Below are positions 54,230-64,000 of a stretch of 64,000 bases of DNA, in pieces. Position 1 is the first letter of the stretch. Every line of letters starts with the position of its first letter. Where the stretch lies: contig CM075728.1 of NCBI GenBank assembly GCA_037974335.1, positions 143,186,785 through 143,250,784 on the forward strand, given 5' to 3'. Position numbers and translations under genes: made by a program. This DNA comes from Prionace glauca (lineage: Eukaryota > Chordata > Chondrichthyes > Carcharhiniformes > Carcharhinidae). The notes below the pieces were generated by a model. The model was given only the letters and a program-made list of their open reading frames with translations, was not told the origin of the DNA and did no database searches.

Positions 54230-55635
54230 AACAATGGCAACATGAGGAGAAAATTTATCACAGTGAACGGTTAGGATCTGAAACTATCTGAAAATGCGAT
54301 GGAGACAGATTCACACAGCGAGTGGTTAGGACTTGGAATGTACTGTCAAATAGGAGGCAGAGAGTGGGGGTCAATGGATGCTATTCGGATTGGCGGTTGG
54401 TGACTAGTGGAGTGCCCCAGGGGTCGGTGCTGGGGCCTCAGCTATTTACCATTTATATAGATGATCTGGAGGAGGGAACCGAGTGCAGGGTGTCGAAATT
54501 TGCTGATGACACCAAGATTGGTGGAACGGCAAATTGTGCGGAGGGTGTGGAGAGTCTGCAGAAGGATTTAGATAGGCTGGGCGAATGGGCCAGGAAATGG
54601 CAAATGGAATTTAATGTTGGCAAGTGTGAGGTGGTCCACTTTGGTAGGAATAATGGTAGGAAGGACAATTACTTACGTGGCGAAAAACTGCAGCAGGCGA
54701 CGGTGCAGAGGGACCTCGGGGTCCTTGTGCATGAGTCGCAAAAACCCAGCTTGCTGGTGCAGCAGGTGGTCAGGAAGGCGAATGGGATGCTGGCCTTCAT
54801 AGCGAGGGGGATTGAATATAAAAGTATGGAGGTCTTGCTGCAGCTGTATAGGGCATTGGTGAGGCCGCAGCTGGAGTACTGTGTGCAGTTTTGGGCGCCG
54901 CACCTGCGCAAGGATATTTTGGCCCTGGAGGGAGTGCAGAGGAGGTTTACTAGGCTGATACCAAAGTTGAGGGGGTTGAACGATGAGGAGAGGCTGAATA
55001 AACTAGGCTTGTACTCGTTAGAGTTTAGAAGAATGAGGGGAGATCTCATTGAGACGTATAAGATGATGAATGGGATGGATAGGATAGAGGTGGAGAGACT
55101 CTTCCCGCTCAAAAAAGACAGTAGGACTAGGGGGCACAGCCTCAAGATAAAGGGGAGGCGGTTTAGAACAGAGTTGAGGAGGAATTTCTTCACTCAAAGG
55201 GTGGTGAATCTCTGGAATTCTCTGCCCGTTGAAGTGGTGGAGGCTGCCTCGCTAAATATATTTAAGACGCGGGTAGATAGGTTTTTGATAAGAGAAGGGA
55301 TTAAGGGTTATGGGGAGAGGGCGGGAATGTGGAACTGAGCCACGACAGATCAGCCATGATCTTATTGAATGGTGGGGCAGGCTCGAAGGGCTAGATGGCC
55401 TACTCCTGCTCCTATTTCTTATGTTCTTATGTACTGTCTGAGAGTGTGGTGGAGACAGATTCAGTGAAAATATTCAGGGAGCATTGATTACTCTCTGAAA
55501 TGAAAGACTGTGCAGGGCTACGGGGAGAAGGCAGGAGAGTGACACAAGGTAACTTGCTCCCTCGGACAGCTGGCACAGACACAATGGGCTAAATGGTCTC
55601 TGTCAATGCTGTATTTATTATGATTCTATATCCAT
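54230..55635 (+). mobile_element. Older CR1-like LINE split by a CR1-B insertion
   Basis: Left part TTCACACAGCGAGTGGTTAG; right part GAGAGTGTGGTGGAGACAGA up to GGGCTAAATGGTCTCTGTCA and a TATTATGATTCTAT tail. Confidence 0.75.
54348..55430 (+). mobile_element. CR1-B LINE with one long open frame and a target duplication
   Basis: A 330-codon frame runs from [20 protein letters not shown] through KFADDTKIGG to GERAGMWN with no break, so only the 5' part is missing. The target duplication ATGTACTGTC lies at 54338-54347 and 55429-55438 (the right copy overlaps the element's TTATG tail). It is among the youngest copies in the window. Confidence 0.95.
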
Positions 55636-56207
55636 CGGGAAATCTGATCTGCTCAGCTGGTCAGGCAGTATCTGTGATAATGAAATCACTTCCTGTGGGC
55701 TCAGGATTGTCTGCTTTCATTTCTATTTTGCTACAAATTGCACAAGATTCTCAATGTAGAGGGAAGCAGAGTCATTTATAATATAATCACTATTATATAA
55801 ACAGGAATATTTAAATGAGGCTGTGCAGAAACATTGGATGTTTATTGTCTGAACATTTTGTAAATTTAGCTCCAATGTTTTGGTGATGTCACAGCTTTAA
55901 TATTGGGTGCACAAAGAAAGAAAATGTACTTTTGGTGCTGTGTTTGTTCAAACAACCATCGTTAACTTTACCCCTCTGGTGCTAATTCTGTAAAGAAATA
56001 AAAATAATCATCACACTCTGGAATTTTTTTATAGAGCAGCAAATCACCACCAACACCAACTCTGACACACACCAACCCACCGAGACCCCCACCTTAATAT
56101 CAACATGAAACAAACTCAACAGGGCTGCAGAAAGTGAGCTGGATCTGTGTTGTACTCTCCAATACATCCTGGAGATACTGAAAACAGTGGATACTTTCAT
56201 CAGTTTA
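55636..56207. other. No feature recognised
   Basis: AT-rich sequence between repeats, right of RAG2. Confidence 0.35.
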
Positions 56208-56482
56208 ACAGTGGTTTGCTCTGCTGCCTCACAGCGCCAGAGACCCGGGTTCGATTCCACCTTGGGTCACTGTCTGTGTGGAGTCTGCACATTCTCTCCA
56301 TGTCTGTGCGGGTTTCCTCTGGGTGCTGTGCTTTCCTTCCACACTCCAACAAGTACAGATTGAGTGGATTGGCCATGCTAAATTGCCTGTTAGTGTCAGG
56401 GGGATTAGCTAGGGTAAATGCATAAGGTTATGGGGATAGAGCTGGGTGGTTCTGCACGATAGGATTTAATGATTCTATGAGT
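56208..56482 (+). mobile_element. V-SINE, nearly full length, CR1-like tail
   Basis: B-box GGGTTCGATTCC, V core, and tail GGATTTAATGATTCTATGAG. The first bases of the tRNA head are missing. Confidence 0.85.
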
Positions 56483-56744
56483 TTATACAGAGAATAGTTG
56501 TTCACACATTTCTGTATTTTTGCAGTAGATATTCTCATTTCAGCATTCCCCAAGAGAGAAACACATACTTGACTTAATCCTCACCAACCTGCCTGCACCT
56601 GTCCATGATAGTATCAGTGGGAGTGACCACTGCACAGTCCTTGTGGAGACAAAGTTCCACCTTCCCACTGGGAACACGCTCCATGTGTTGTGTGGCACTA
56701 TTACTGTGTTAAATCAAATAAATTTCAAACAGATCTGGCAACTC
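56483..56744. other. No feature recognised
   Basis: CACACATACTTGACTTAATC and CACCAACCTGCCTGCACCTG near 56.57 kb may be a LINE endonuclease piece (resembles a DLILTNLP-type motif), but it is short. Confidence 0.35.
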
Positions 56745-57000
56745 AAAACTGGGCATCCCTGAGGTGCCCAGAATTGCACACGACATTCCAGATGTGGGGG
56801 TGCCGGTATTGGACTGGGGTGGACACAGTAAGAAGTCTGTTGGATTTTAATCTGGTTTTGTGAGACTTCTTGCAATATTCCAGCTGTGGCCTCACCAAGA
56901 TCCTGTATAATTGCAGCAAGACGTCCCTGTTCCTGTGCTCAAATCCTCTCACTCTGAAGGACAACGTACCATTTTCCACCTTTGCTTCCTGCTGGGGGAG
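56745..57000 (-). mobile_element. CR1-D-like LINE fragment with a tiny insertion
   Basis: The minus strand encodes [20 protein letters not shown] and VGATPQL-type residues. It is interrupted by the 83-base Penelope-derived insert at 56792-56874. Confidence 0.7.
56792..56874. mobile_element. 83-base Penelope-derived end-only insert
   Basis: TGCCGGTATTGGACTGGGGT and AGTAAGAAGTCT, then TGAGACTTCTTGC, are the terminal sequences of the Penelope-like elements above, joined back to back. The target duplication is ACATTCCAG (56783-56791) and ATATTCCAG (56875-56883), one mismatch. Confidence 0.75.
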
Positions 57001-57357
57001 GGGTGAGGAGCAAGGAAGTCAGGGGAATTCCAGGATTTTGACCCAGTGACAGTGAAGGAACGATGATTTATTTCCAAGTTAGGATGATGAGCAACTTGGA
57101 AGTGACGTTCCCAGATATCTGCAGTCCTTGTCCATCTAGATGGCAGTGGTGATGGGTTTGGAAGGCGCTGCCTAAGGAATCTTGGTGAGTTGCTGCAGTG
57201 CATATTGTAGATGGTACACTCGGCTGGCACTGTTCATTGGTGGTAGAGGGATTGAATGCTTGTGGATGGGGTGCCAAGTGGGGCTGCTTTGTCCTGGACA
57301 GTGCCAAGCTTCTTGAGTCTTGTTGGAAATGCACTTATCCAGGCATGTGGGAAGTAT

Positions 57358-57918
57358 GCAGAACTTTACAGGACCCTTGTCAGGCCTCATTTGGAGTACT
57401 GTGCGCAGTTCTGGTCGCCTCACTATAGGAAAGACGTAGAAGCTATTGAAAGGGTGCAGAGGAGATTTACAAGGATGTTGCCTGGACTGGGAGGCATGCC
57501 TTATGAAGTTAGGTTGAGGGAGCTGGGACTCTTTTCCCTAGAGAGGCAAAGGTTGAGAGGCGACCTGATAGAGGTTTATAAAATGTTGAGAGGAATAGAT
57601 AGGGTGGACTCTCAGAGGCTATTTCCCCGGGTTGAAATGGTCGCTACGAGAGGACACAGATTTAAGGTGCGGAGAGGGAAGTACAGAGGTGATGTTAGGG
57701 GTAAGTTTTTCACTCAGAGGGTGGTGAGTGAATGGAATCGGCTGCCGTCGTCGGTGGTGGAGGCGAACTCGCTGGGGTCTTTTAAAAGACTTCTGGATGA
57801 GTATATGGGGTTTAATGGGATTGGGGGTTATAGATAGGTCTATAGATTGGTGGGGTTGATGTGATCGGCGCAACTCGAGGGCCGAAGGGCCTGTTTGTGC
57901 TGTAATGTTCTATGTTCT
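57358..57918 (+). mobile_element. CR1-A LINE, 3' end, inserted in LINE-J
   Basis: Starts at ACTTTACAGGACCCTTGTCA and encodes [20 protein letters not shown] to [11 protein letters not shown] in one frame. Tail TTCTATGTTCTA. Confidence 0.93.
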
Positions 57919-58212
57919 AACGATGGCAGTGGTTAACTCTGCTGCCTCACAGCTCCAGGGACCCCGGTTCAATTCCCAGCTTGGGTTACTATCTGTGCAG
58001 TCTGCACGTCCTCCCTGTGTCTACGTGGGTTTCCTCCAGGTTTTCCAGTTTCCTCCCACAATCCAAAAGACATGCTGAGGTGCATTGGGCCATGCTAAAT
58101 TCTCCCTCAGTGTACCCAAACAGGTGCCGGAGTGTGGCGACTAGGGAATTTTCACATTAACTTCATTGTAGTGTTAATGTAAGCCTACTTGTGATACTAA
58201 TAAATAAATTTT
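57919..58212 (+). mobile_element. V-SINE, full length, AATAAA-type tail
   Basis: Head GGCAGTGGTTAACTCTGCTG, B-box GGTTCAATTCCC, V core, tail ACTAATAAATAAATTTTAAA. It abuts the CR1-A tail. Confidence 0.88.
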
Positions 58213-58410
58213 AAATCTTCCATCACACTCCTGAGTTGTGCCTTGTAGATGGTGAACAGACTTTGGGGAGTCAGGAGGTGAGTTACTCTCCGCAGGATTC
58301 CTAGCCTTTGACCTGCTCTTGTAGCCACTGTGTTTGTATGGCTCGTCCAGTTCAGGCTCTGGTCAATGGTAAACCCCAGGATGTTGCTCAATGATAGTAA
58401 TGCTGCCTCC

Positions 58411-58765
58411 CTTGAGAGACGTCGGCTGAGGGGGGATTTAATAGAGGTTTATAAGATTATGAAGGGGACAGATAGAGTAGATGGTGATAAGCTTTTTCCG
58501 CTATTAGAAATGGATAGAACGAGGGGTCACGGGCTTAGGGTGAGGGGGGCTAGATATAAGACTAATGTTAGAGGGCAGTTTTTCACACAAAGGGTAGTGG
58601 GGATGTGGAATGCACTGCCGAGTAAGGTGGTGGAAGCAGGCACGCTAGGGTTGTTCAAGAGTCACTTGGACAGCCACATGAGCAGTTTACATATAGGGGG
58701 ATATAGCAGGCCTTACTAAACATTGTAGGCTTGGGGTCAGTTTTAGTCTCAGGGATATAGAGTCT
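58411..58765 (+). mobile_element. CR1-K LINE, 3' coding end
   Basis: Encodes [20 protein letters not shown] and FFTQRVVGMWNALPSKVVEA to HIGGYSRPY. It lacks a clear 3' tail. Confidence 0.85.
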
Positions 58766-58799
58766 TTAATAATGAAATTTTTATCCACAGGCACTTACC

Positions 58800-59122
58800 A
58801 TCTCGAGGGCATCATGGCAGCTCAGAGGCTATCTCTGTTGCTGTGCGGACACATGGATTTGGGCCTGTGTCCGTGGGAGTTTGCGCGTTCTCCCCGTGGT
58901 TGCGTGGGTTTCCTCCGGGTACTCCGGTTTCCTCCCACATCCCAAAAATGTGCTTTTAGGCTGATTGATTGGGTAACAAATTGTCCCTATATTGGACCTC
59001 CCTGATCCTCACACATTAGGCATAGACTAGAGTCATGAATAGGTCACTGACCATGGGACGGCGGCGCGGGCTCGTTGGGCCGAAGGGCCTGTTTCCTGTG
59101 CTGTGTTGTTCTTTGTTCTTTG
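58800..59122 (+). mobile_element. Variant V-SINE with a CR1-type tail
   Basis: An unusual head (ATCATGGCAGCTCAGAGGCT), a good V core (TTTCCTCCGGGTACTCCGGT), and a tail GGGCCGAAGGGCCTGTTTCC ending in TTCTTTGTTCTTTG. The tail is much more CR1-A-like than in other SINEs here. Confidence 0.75.
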
Positions 59123-59231
59123 ACACCCATTGATTCCAGTTTTGTTAAGGTCCCTTGATGCTACACGCAGTCAACTGCTGCCTTGAGGTCAAGGGTTGTC
59201 ACTCTCACCTCACCTTTATCCATGTTTGAAC

Positions 59232-59768
59232 TAAGAATCATACAGCGCAGAAGAGGCCTTTCGGCCCATTGGGTCAGCATCGACACATTAGAAACACCTG
59301 AACTCCCACCTAATCCCACCTGCCAGCACTAGGCCCATAGCCCTGAATGATGTGATGTGCCAAGTATTCATCCAGTTACTTTTGAAAGGATGTGAGGCGT
59401 CCCACCCCCCCCCCCCCCCCCCCCCCCACCACCCTCCCAGGCAGCACATTCCAGAACATCGCCACTCTCTGGATAAAAAGGTTTTTCCTCAAATCCCCCC
59501 TAAACCTCCTGCCCCTCACCTTGAATCTATCTCCCCTTGTAACTGACCTTTCAACTAAGGGGAACAGCTGCTCCTTATCCACTCTGTCTGTGTCTCTCAT
59601 AATCTTGTACATCTCAATCACGTCATCCCTCAGTCTCTCTGCTCCAATGAAAACAACCCAAGCCTATCCAACCTCTCTTTATAACTTAAATGTTCCATCC
59701 CAGGCAGCATCCTGGGTGAATTTCCCCTGCACCCCCTCCAGTGTAATCACATCCTTCCGATTAGGCTG
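59232..59768 (-). mobile_element. CR1-C LINE, 3' half, with a C-run
   Basis: Tail AAGAATCATACAGCGCAGAA and GGCCTTTCGGCCCATTGGGT; the minus strand encodes KNLFIQRVAMFWNVLPG and EMYKIMRDTDRVDKEQLFPL. Matches the copy at 9.4-9.9 kb. Confidence 0.85.
59405..59427. repeat. Homopolymer run of 23 C
   Basis: A perfect C-run inside CR1-C, grown from a shorter C-run at the same place in the relative at 9.56 kb. It may be under-counted by sequencing. Confidence 0.9.
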
Positions 59769-60010
59769 CTATGAGGTCAGGAGCTGAATGATCCTAGCAG
59801 TAACCAAACTTATTAAGCGTTTTTTATACCTCATGAAATATTCAGGGTGTATTGAATGTATTTAATTTTATAGTTAGCGAAGAAGCCCGATTTCAATCCT
59901 GCATCAAGTAGGATCACTCGTGTTGCCCACTCACTATCCCAGATTGTCCACCCCAGCACTAAAAAGTGAGATAAAAGCAGCATTAATTGAGATAGCTGCA
60001 AGCTGTAAAT
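59769..60010. other. No feature recognised
   Basis: Short stretch with no recognised repeat. Confidence 0.3.
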
Positions 60011-60205
60011 GGGATGGCACGGTGGCACAGTGATTAGCGTTGCTGCCTCACAGCACCAAGGACCCGGGTTCAATTCCCGGCTCGGGTCACTGTCTGTATG
60101 GAGTCTGCGTGTTCTCCCTGTGTCTGCGTGGGTTTCCTCTGGGTGCTCCGGTTTCCTCCCACAGTCCGAAAGACGTGCTGGTTAGGCTGGAATGGCCAAT
60201 GCCAT
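60011..60205 (+). mobile_element. V-SINE 5' half
   Basis: Clear head GGCACGGTGGCACAGTGATT and B-box GGGTTCAATTCC, then the core to GACGTGCTGGTTAGGC. The 3' half is absent. Confidence 0.87.
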
Positions 60206-60385
60206 GCTGTCCCATGGCATTGCCCTCAGTATCTCTGAGGATATATTATTTTTAAGATCTGGCTCTGTCAGCATCAACAACCATCTCTCCCATTCCCCAG
60301 TGGGCCAACAAGTTTCCAGTCACTCTTTCTTTTATCTCCCTCTTTCTAGTTCAGGTTTGTGTGTCTGTGGTGCATGCATGTACGT

Positions 60386-60686
60386 GGGATGGCACGACGA
60401 CAGTGGGTTAGCACTGCTGCCTCATAGTGCCAGGGACCCAGGCTTGATTTCCTGTTTGGGTCACCGTCTGTGTGGTGTTTGCACATTCTCCCTGTGTCGG
60501 CGTGGGTTTCCTCCAAGTATTCCAGGCCCCTTCCACAGTCCAAAAGATGTGCTGGTTCGGTGGATTGGCTACGCTAAATTCTCCCTTAGTACACCTGAAC
60601 AGGTGGCAACTAGGGGATTTTCACAGTAACTTCATTGCGATGTTAATGTAAGCTTATTTGTGACACTAAATAAATAAACTTTAAAT
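60386..60686 (+). mobile_element. V-SINE, full length, AATAAA-type tail
   Basis: Head GGGATGGCACGACGACAGTG, V core TTTCCTCCAAGTATTCCAGG, tail ACACTAAATAAATAAACTTT. Confidence 0.9.
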
Positions 60687-60944
60687 GAGGGTTCTCTGCT
60701 GGTATAAGGACACCAACTGCAAAATCCAACAACAAGCGAATGGATGTCGTATACAATCATTTTCCTTCTACTAGGTGTGTGCACAATAACCCAACTTCTT
60801 AAACCAGCTTCTCAACTGGCCAAGGAAATTTGGAGTGTGTGTTCCGGGAATGGGATTGCTTATCCCAGAGTGACAGAAAAGCCCTGATCTGTTCAAACTT
60901 CCCTCCACCCCCTCCTTCCCGTCACCTCCCATTTCCAAACCCAA

Positions 60945-61552
60945 ACGAGGGATTGAGTTTAGGAGTCGGGAGGTAATGCTGCAACTTTACAGGACCCTCG
61001 TCAGGCCTCATTTGGAGTACTGTGCGCAGTTCTGGTCACCTCACTATAGGAAAGACGTAGAAGCTATTGAAAGGGTGCAGAGGAGATTTACAAGGATGTT
61101 GCCTGGACTGGGAGGCATGCCTTATGAAGATAGGTTTGAGGGAGCTGGGACTCTTTTCCCTAGAGAGGCGAAGGTTGAGAGGCGACCTGATAGAGGTTTA
61201 TAAAATGTTGAGAGGAATAGATAGGGTGGACTCTCAGAGGCTATTTCCCCGGGTTGAAATGGTCGCTAAGAGAGGACACAGATTTAAGGTGCGGGGAGGG
61301 AAGTACAGAGGTGATGTTAGGGGTAAGTTTTTCACTCAGAGGGTGGTGAGTGAATGGAATCGGCTGCCGTCATCGGTGGTGGAGACAAACTTGCTGGGGT
61401 CTTTTAAAAGACTTCTGGATGAGTATATGGGGTTTAATGGGATTGGGGGTTATAGATAGGTCTATAAATTGGTGGGGTTGATGTGATCGGTGCAACTCGA
61501 GGGCCGAAGGGCCTGTTTGTGCTGTAATATTCTATGTTCTATGTTCTAAACT
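60945..61552 (+). mobile_element. CR1-A LINE, 3' end
   Basis: Starts at GAGGGATTGAGTTTAGGAGT. A one-base insertion near 61.13 kb (GGTTTGAGGG) splits the frame; the rest reads [20 protein letters not shown] to DEYMGFN and ends in TTCTATG repeats. Confidence 0.95.
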
Positions 61553-61699
61553 GTTGCTGCTCAGTTTAGGGTCCAGTTGATTTCACTGCTTCCTGGATCT
61601 GGTGAATTGCACCAAGATGCCTGTGTATTGTTTGTAACTCAATGGCGTTTACATGTGTCACAAATCTGAAATAACCTGGATGGCAGTTCAGCAGGATAA
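61553..61699. other. No feature recognised
   Basis: Short unique-looking spacer. Confidence 0.3.
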
Positions 61700-61880
61700 T
61701 CATCCACAGACTTCCAAAGATGTGAGGATTATCTTGATTGGCCGTGCTAAATTGATCCGAGTATCGGGGAACTAGCAGGGTAAATACATACGGTTACAGG
61801 AATAGAGCCCGGATGGGATTGTGTTCAATGTATTTTTGATGGGCTGAATGGCCTTCTTCTGCATCATAGGATTCTATGAC
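61700..61880 (+). mobile_element. V-SINE 3' half, CR1-like tail
   Basis: Core TTGGCCGTGCTAAATTGATC and tail GGGCTGAATGGCCTTCTTCT with GGATTCTATGA. Confidence 0.8.
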
Positions 61881-61984
61881 TTCACACCAGTTTTTGGTGG
61901 AAGTCAAATTTCTTAGCCAGAAAATTATCGGCAGTTCCGTTAACAGGTAAATTCTAAGAGAATGGAGTGAACATAACCAGAAAA

Positions 61985-62118
61985 CACAGAAACATTGAAG
62001 ATAGGAGCAGGAGGAGGCCATTTGGCCCTTTGACCCTGCTGTGCCGTTTATTACGATCATGGCTGATCGTCCAATTCAATCACCGAATCCTGCTTTCTCC
62101 CATAACCTTTGATTCCAT
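61985..62118 (-). mobile_element. CR1-like LINE, 3' tip
   Basis: AGATAGGAGCAGGAGGAGGC and CGATCATGGCTGATCGTCCA are typical of CR1 3' UTRs. Confidence 0.75.
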
Positions 62119-64000
62119 TTGCCTCAAAAACACAGAAAACACAATAAAGTACAAATTATACACAACTAAACTCTTCAAAGTTAAGTTGTAAATCTTTATT
62201 TTTTTTTAAAAGAACACAAAAGTAGACAATTGAAAGAAATGGAATTATCAAACTAATGTTTAACGCTAAGGGTTAGTCTTTAAGTAAACAGAATCTATTA
62301 AATAGTGACTGAGGCAATCGACGTGGAAAACTAGTTTCAGCTGCTTCATCAAAAGCACAAAGTTCTTTCATAACAAAATTTACTTCAAAAATTCCTGAAA
62401 ATGTAGATTCCAGTAAAAATTCAACATTACAAATATAATAAGCATCAATGCAAAATAATTCTGAGTTGGAAACAATTCTGCAACTACGTATGGTCAATAA
62501 AAAAGTCACTGATACATAAGAAGCATTTATTTTTGCAAAGTTAAAGATTAAATCTACTATAAAATGCAAATCCTTCTCCGATCCATCAATGTGATTGACT
62601 TTTAGCTGTCTGTGAAATGATCCAGCCAGTCACCCAGTACTGGGGTAATTAGGGATGGGTAACAACTGCTGGCCTTGTCAGTGACACCCACTTCCCATGA
62701 AAGAATAAAGAAAAATCAAGCATTTGACTCCGTCCTATACTGGATCATAATTCAAATCTGGATGAATATAAATTCGACACATCAGTAATTCTGATTTATT
62801 TTGCTTGTTAATAGACACAACTTCAGTCTGTAAAGTACTGCCTTTAAACATCCATCCCAATTTGGTTTTGTTACCTCAGGTAAACAGTGATTTTATAGAA
62901 GTGATTTCCAACAGGTTTGATATTGGACAAGTTGGTGCCCATTCACTGGAGCCTTAACACTCAACTCTGCATGAAACAAAACCAAGTACAAACATTAACT
63001 ATCTGAGGCAGAATACATACGATCCTTTAGGCTGTGTTTTTCCCAGTGTTAATTATCAGATCTGGGAATAATGTCAGGTCCATTGACACAACAACTTTTC
63101 ATTTCATTTATTACTTTATATTTCAAAGTTGGAAGACAAATAACAGCCAAAGTTTTAAAAGCTCCTTCATCCATGAAGCTCGTGGTACATATATGTATTT
63201 ATATATATATAAAACCAAGCCTTTATTGTGTCACTGTAGAAAAACTGAGAAAATGTCATCTCAGCTTCAATAATTAGAAGTAATGTCACCAAAATAAAAA
63301 GTGTTCATTGATTTTGTTTTGTCAATGGCTCCATGGTCCCAATGTCACAGATACAGAGTTACACTGAACACTTTATGATGCTCCTGTCATTCTAAAACAG
63401 GCAATCTTTTGGCCTCACTAAATGAACAAGCAGACAATCCATTCATAATTCTCAATAAATCAAACTCATTGATAACATATAGGAGCAGAGTAACTTTTTC
63501 TAAATATCTTTTTTAAAAAAGCTATGAAATAGCACAGTAAGCACTTGCTCCTGCTTAATCTCCAGTCTATTTGAAAAACATTTTAAAATAATCTTAAAAT
63601 TAATCTTAAAGGTATTTACCAAAATAAATCAATCACACTGGATGGGAATTTAAAAACAGCAAAGATTGAGCGATACGAACCGACCAGAAGGAACATTGTC
63701 AACATTCCTTCCCACAGTAAAACCACCATTGCTGATTTTGAAAAGTCTGAATTCAGAAAATATGAACCATTATCTGGTAAAATTGCACCTTACTCAATGT
63801 TGCTGTCTCACCCACTTTTCATTCACATTTAAGCACTGATATTGCTACATGTTGTGAATATCTAACATGGTCCAAAAGTTATAGAAAGTTTCATGTGTGA
63901 ACACTTTTTATCCTGGCCGCAGTTGACATGTTTATCACTCAATCTGTCCAACACTGCGCTGACTTTCCATAACACTGTCAGGACTCCTTCACCATCATCA
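62119..64000 (-). other. Repeat-poor AT-rich tract, possibly the RAG1 3' UTR
   Basis: Apart from a LINE-J tail at 62.63-62.72 kb and a short TA-rich run near 63.2 kb, no repeat is recognised in 1.9 kb, in contrast to the rest of the window. On the minus strand an AATAAA lies at 62200-62195. Jawed vertebrates carry RAG1 convergent with RAG2 and often with a long 3' UTR, so this could be its end. No RAG1 coding sequence was seen, and the assignment is inference. Confidence 0.3.
62630..62716 (+). mobile_element. LINE-J 3' tail
   Basis: GGGATGGGTAACAACTGCTG, CACTTCCCATGAAAGAATAA and an A-rich end match the 3' UTR expected after LINE-J. Confidence 0.6.

Larger units (their letters stand above)
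57005..58395 (-). mobile_element. LINE-J split by CR1-A and a V-SINE
   Basis: The left part (57.0-57.36 kb) encodes ECTIYNMHCSNSPRFLRQRL. The right part (58.21-58.40 kb) encodes FTIDQSLNWTSHTNTVATRA and THLLTPQSLFTIYKAQLRSV. They join around the insertion as one element, TIYKAQLRSVMED then CLDKC-type sequence. Confidence 0.78.

Overview
This is vertebrate nuclear DNA, almost certainly from a cartilaginous fish and most likely a shark. The evidence is one intact RAG2 coding exon, a split IFTAP (C11orf74/NWC) gene beside it, and a dense carpet of repeats: CR1-clade LINEs, tRNA-derived SINEs with the V-SINE (HE1-like) core, L2/Rex-like LINE tails and Penelope-like elements. Unrelated CR1 copies share nearly the same protein over long stretches, so some CR1 lineages were active recently. 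No prokaryotic features, CRISPR arrays, rRNA or true tRNA genes were seen.

Layout. Positions 1-4.5 kb hold the 3' flank of IFTAP, mostly filled by a CR1 copy that keeps an esterase-type ORF1 and part of its endonuclease. From 4.5 to 29.0 kb the minus strand carries five IFTAP coding exons (29.0, 24.1, 17.8, 6.5 and 4.7 kb), which join in phase to a 228-residue protein. The introns are filled by LINEs, SINEs and a Penelope-like inverted dimer. From 29 to 48.4 kb I infer the long 5' intron of IFTAP, again full of CR1 copies. At 48.37-48.55 kb lies a GC-rich promoter with an RFX X-box, a ZNF143-type motif and a GC box. A GATCCA-based minisatellite lies just inside the gene from it. RAG2 follows on the plus strand at 51.67-53.23 kb, so IFTAP and RAG2 are divergent, as in mammals. 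From 53.5 to 62.1 kb there are again nested repeats. The last 1.9 kb is nearly free of repeats and AT-rich; it may be the 3' UTR of RAG1, whose coding part would lie beyond the window.

How the genes fit together. RAG2 is the chromatin-reading partner of the RAG1 recombinase in V(D)J recombination. IFTAP is an intraflagellar-transport (IFT-A) associated ciliary protein with no known role in recombination. In mouse its promoter lies in the 5' part of the RAG2 locus and drives transcription both ways. The promoter here has the same placement, plus the X-box expected of a ciliary gene.

LINE labels used below (CR1-A, B, C, D, E, F, G, K, and LINE-J) are my own working names for copies that share 3' tails and protein sequence; they are not database names. 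Repeat edges are read by eye and are good to about 10-30 bases unless a target duplication is given.
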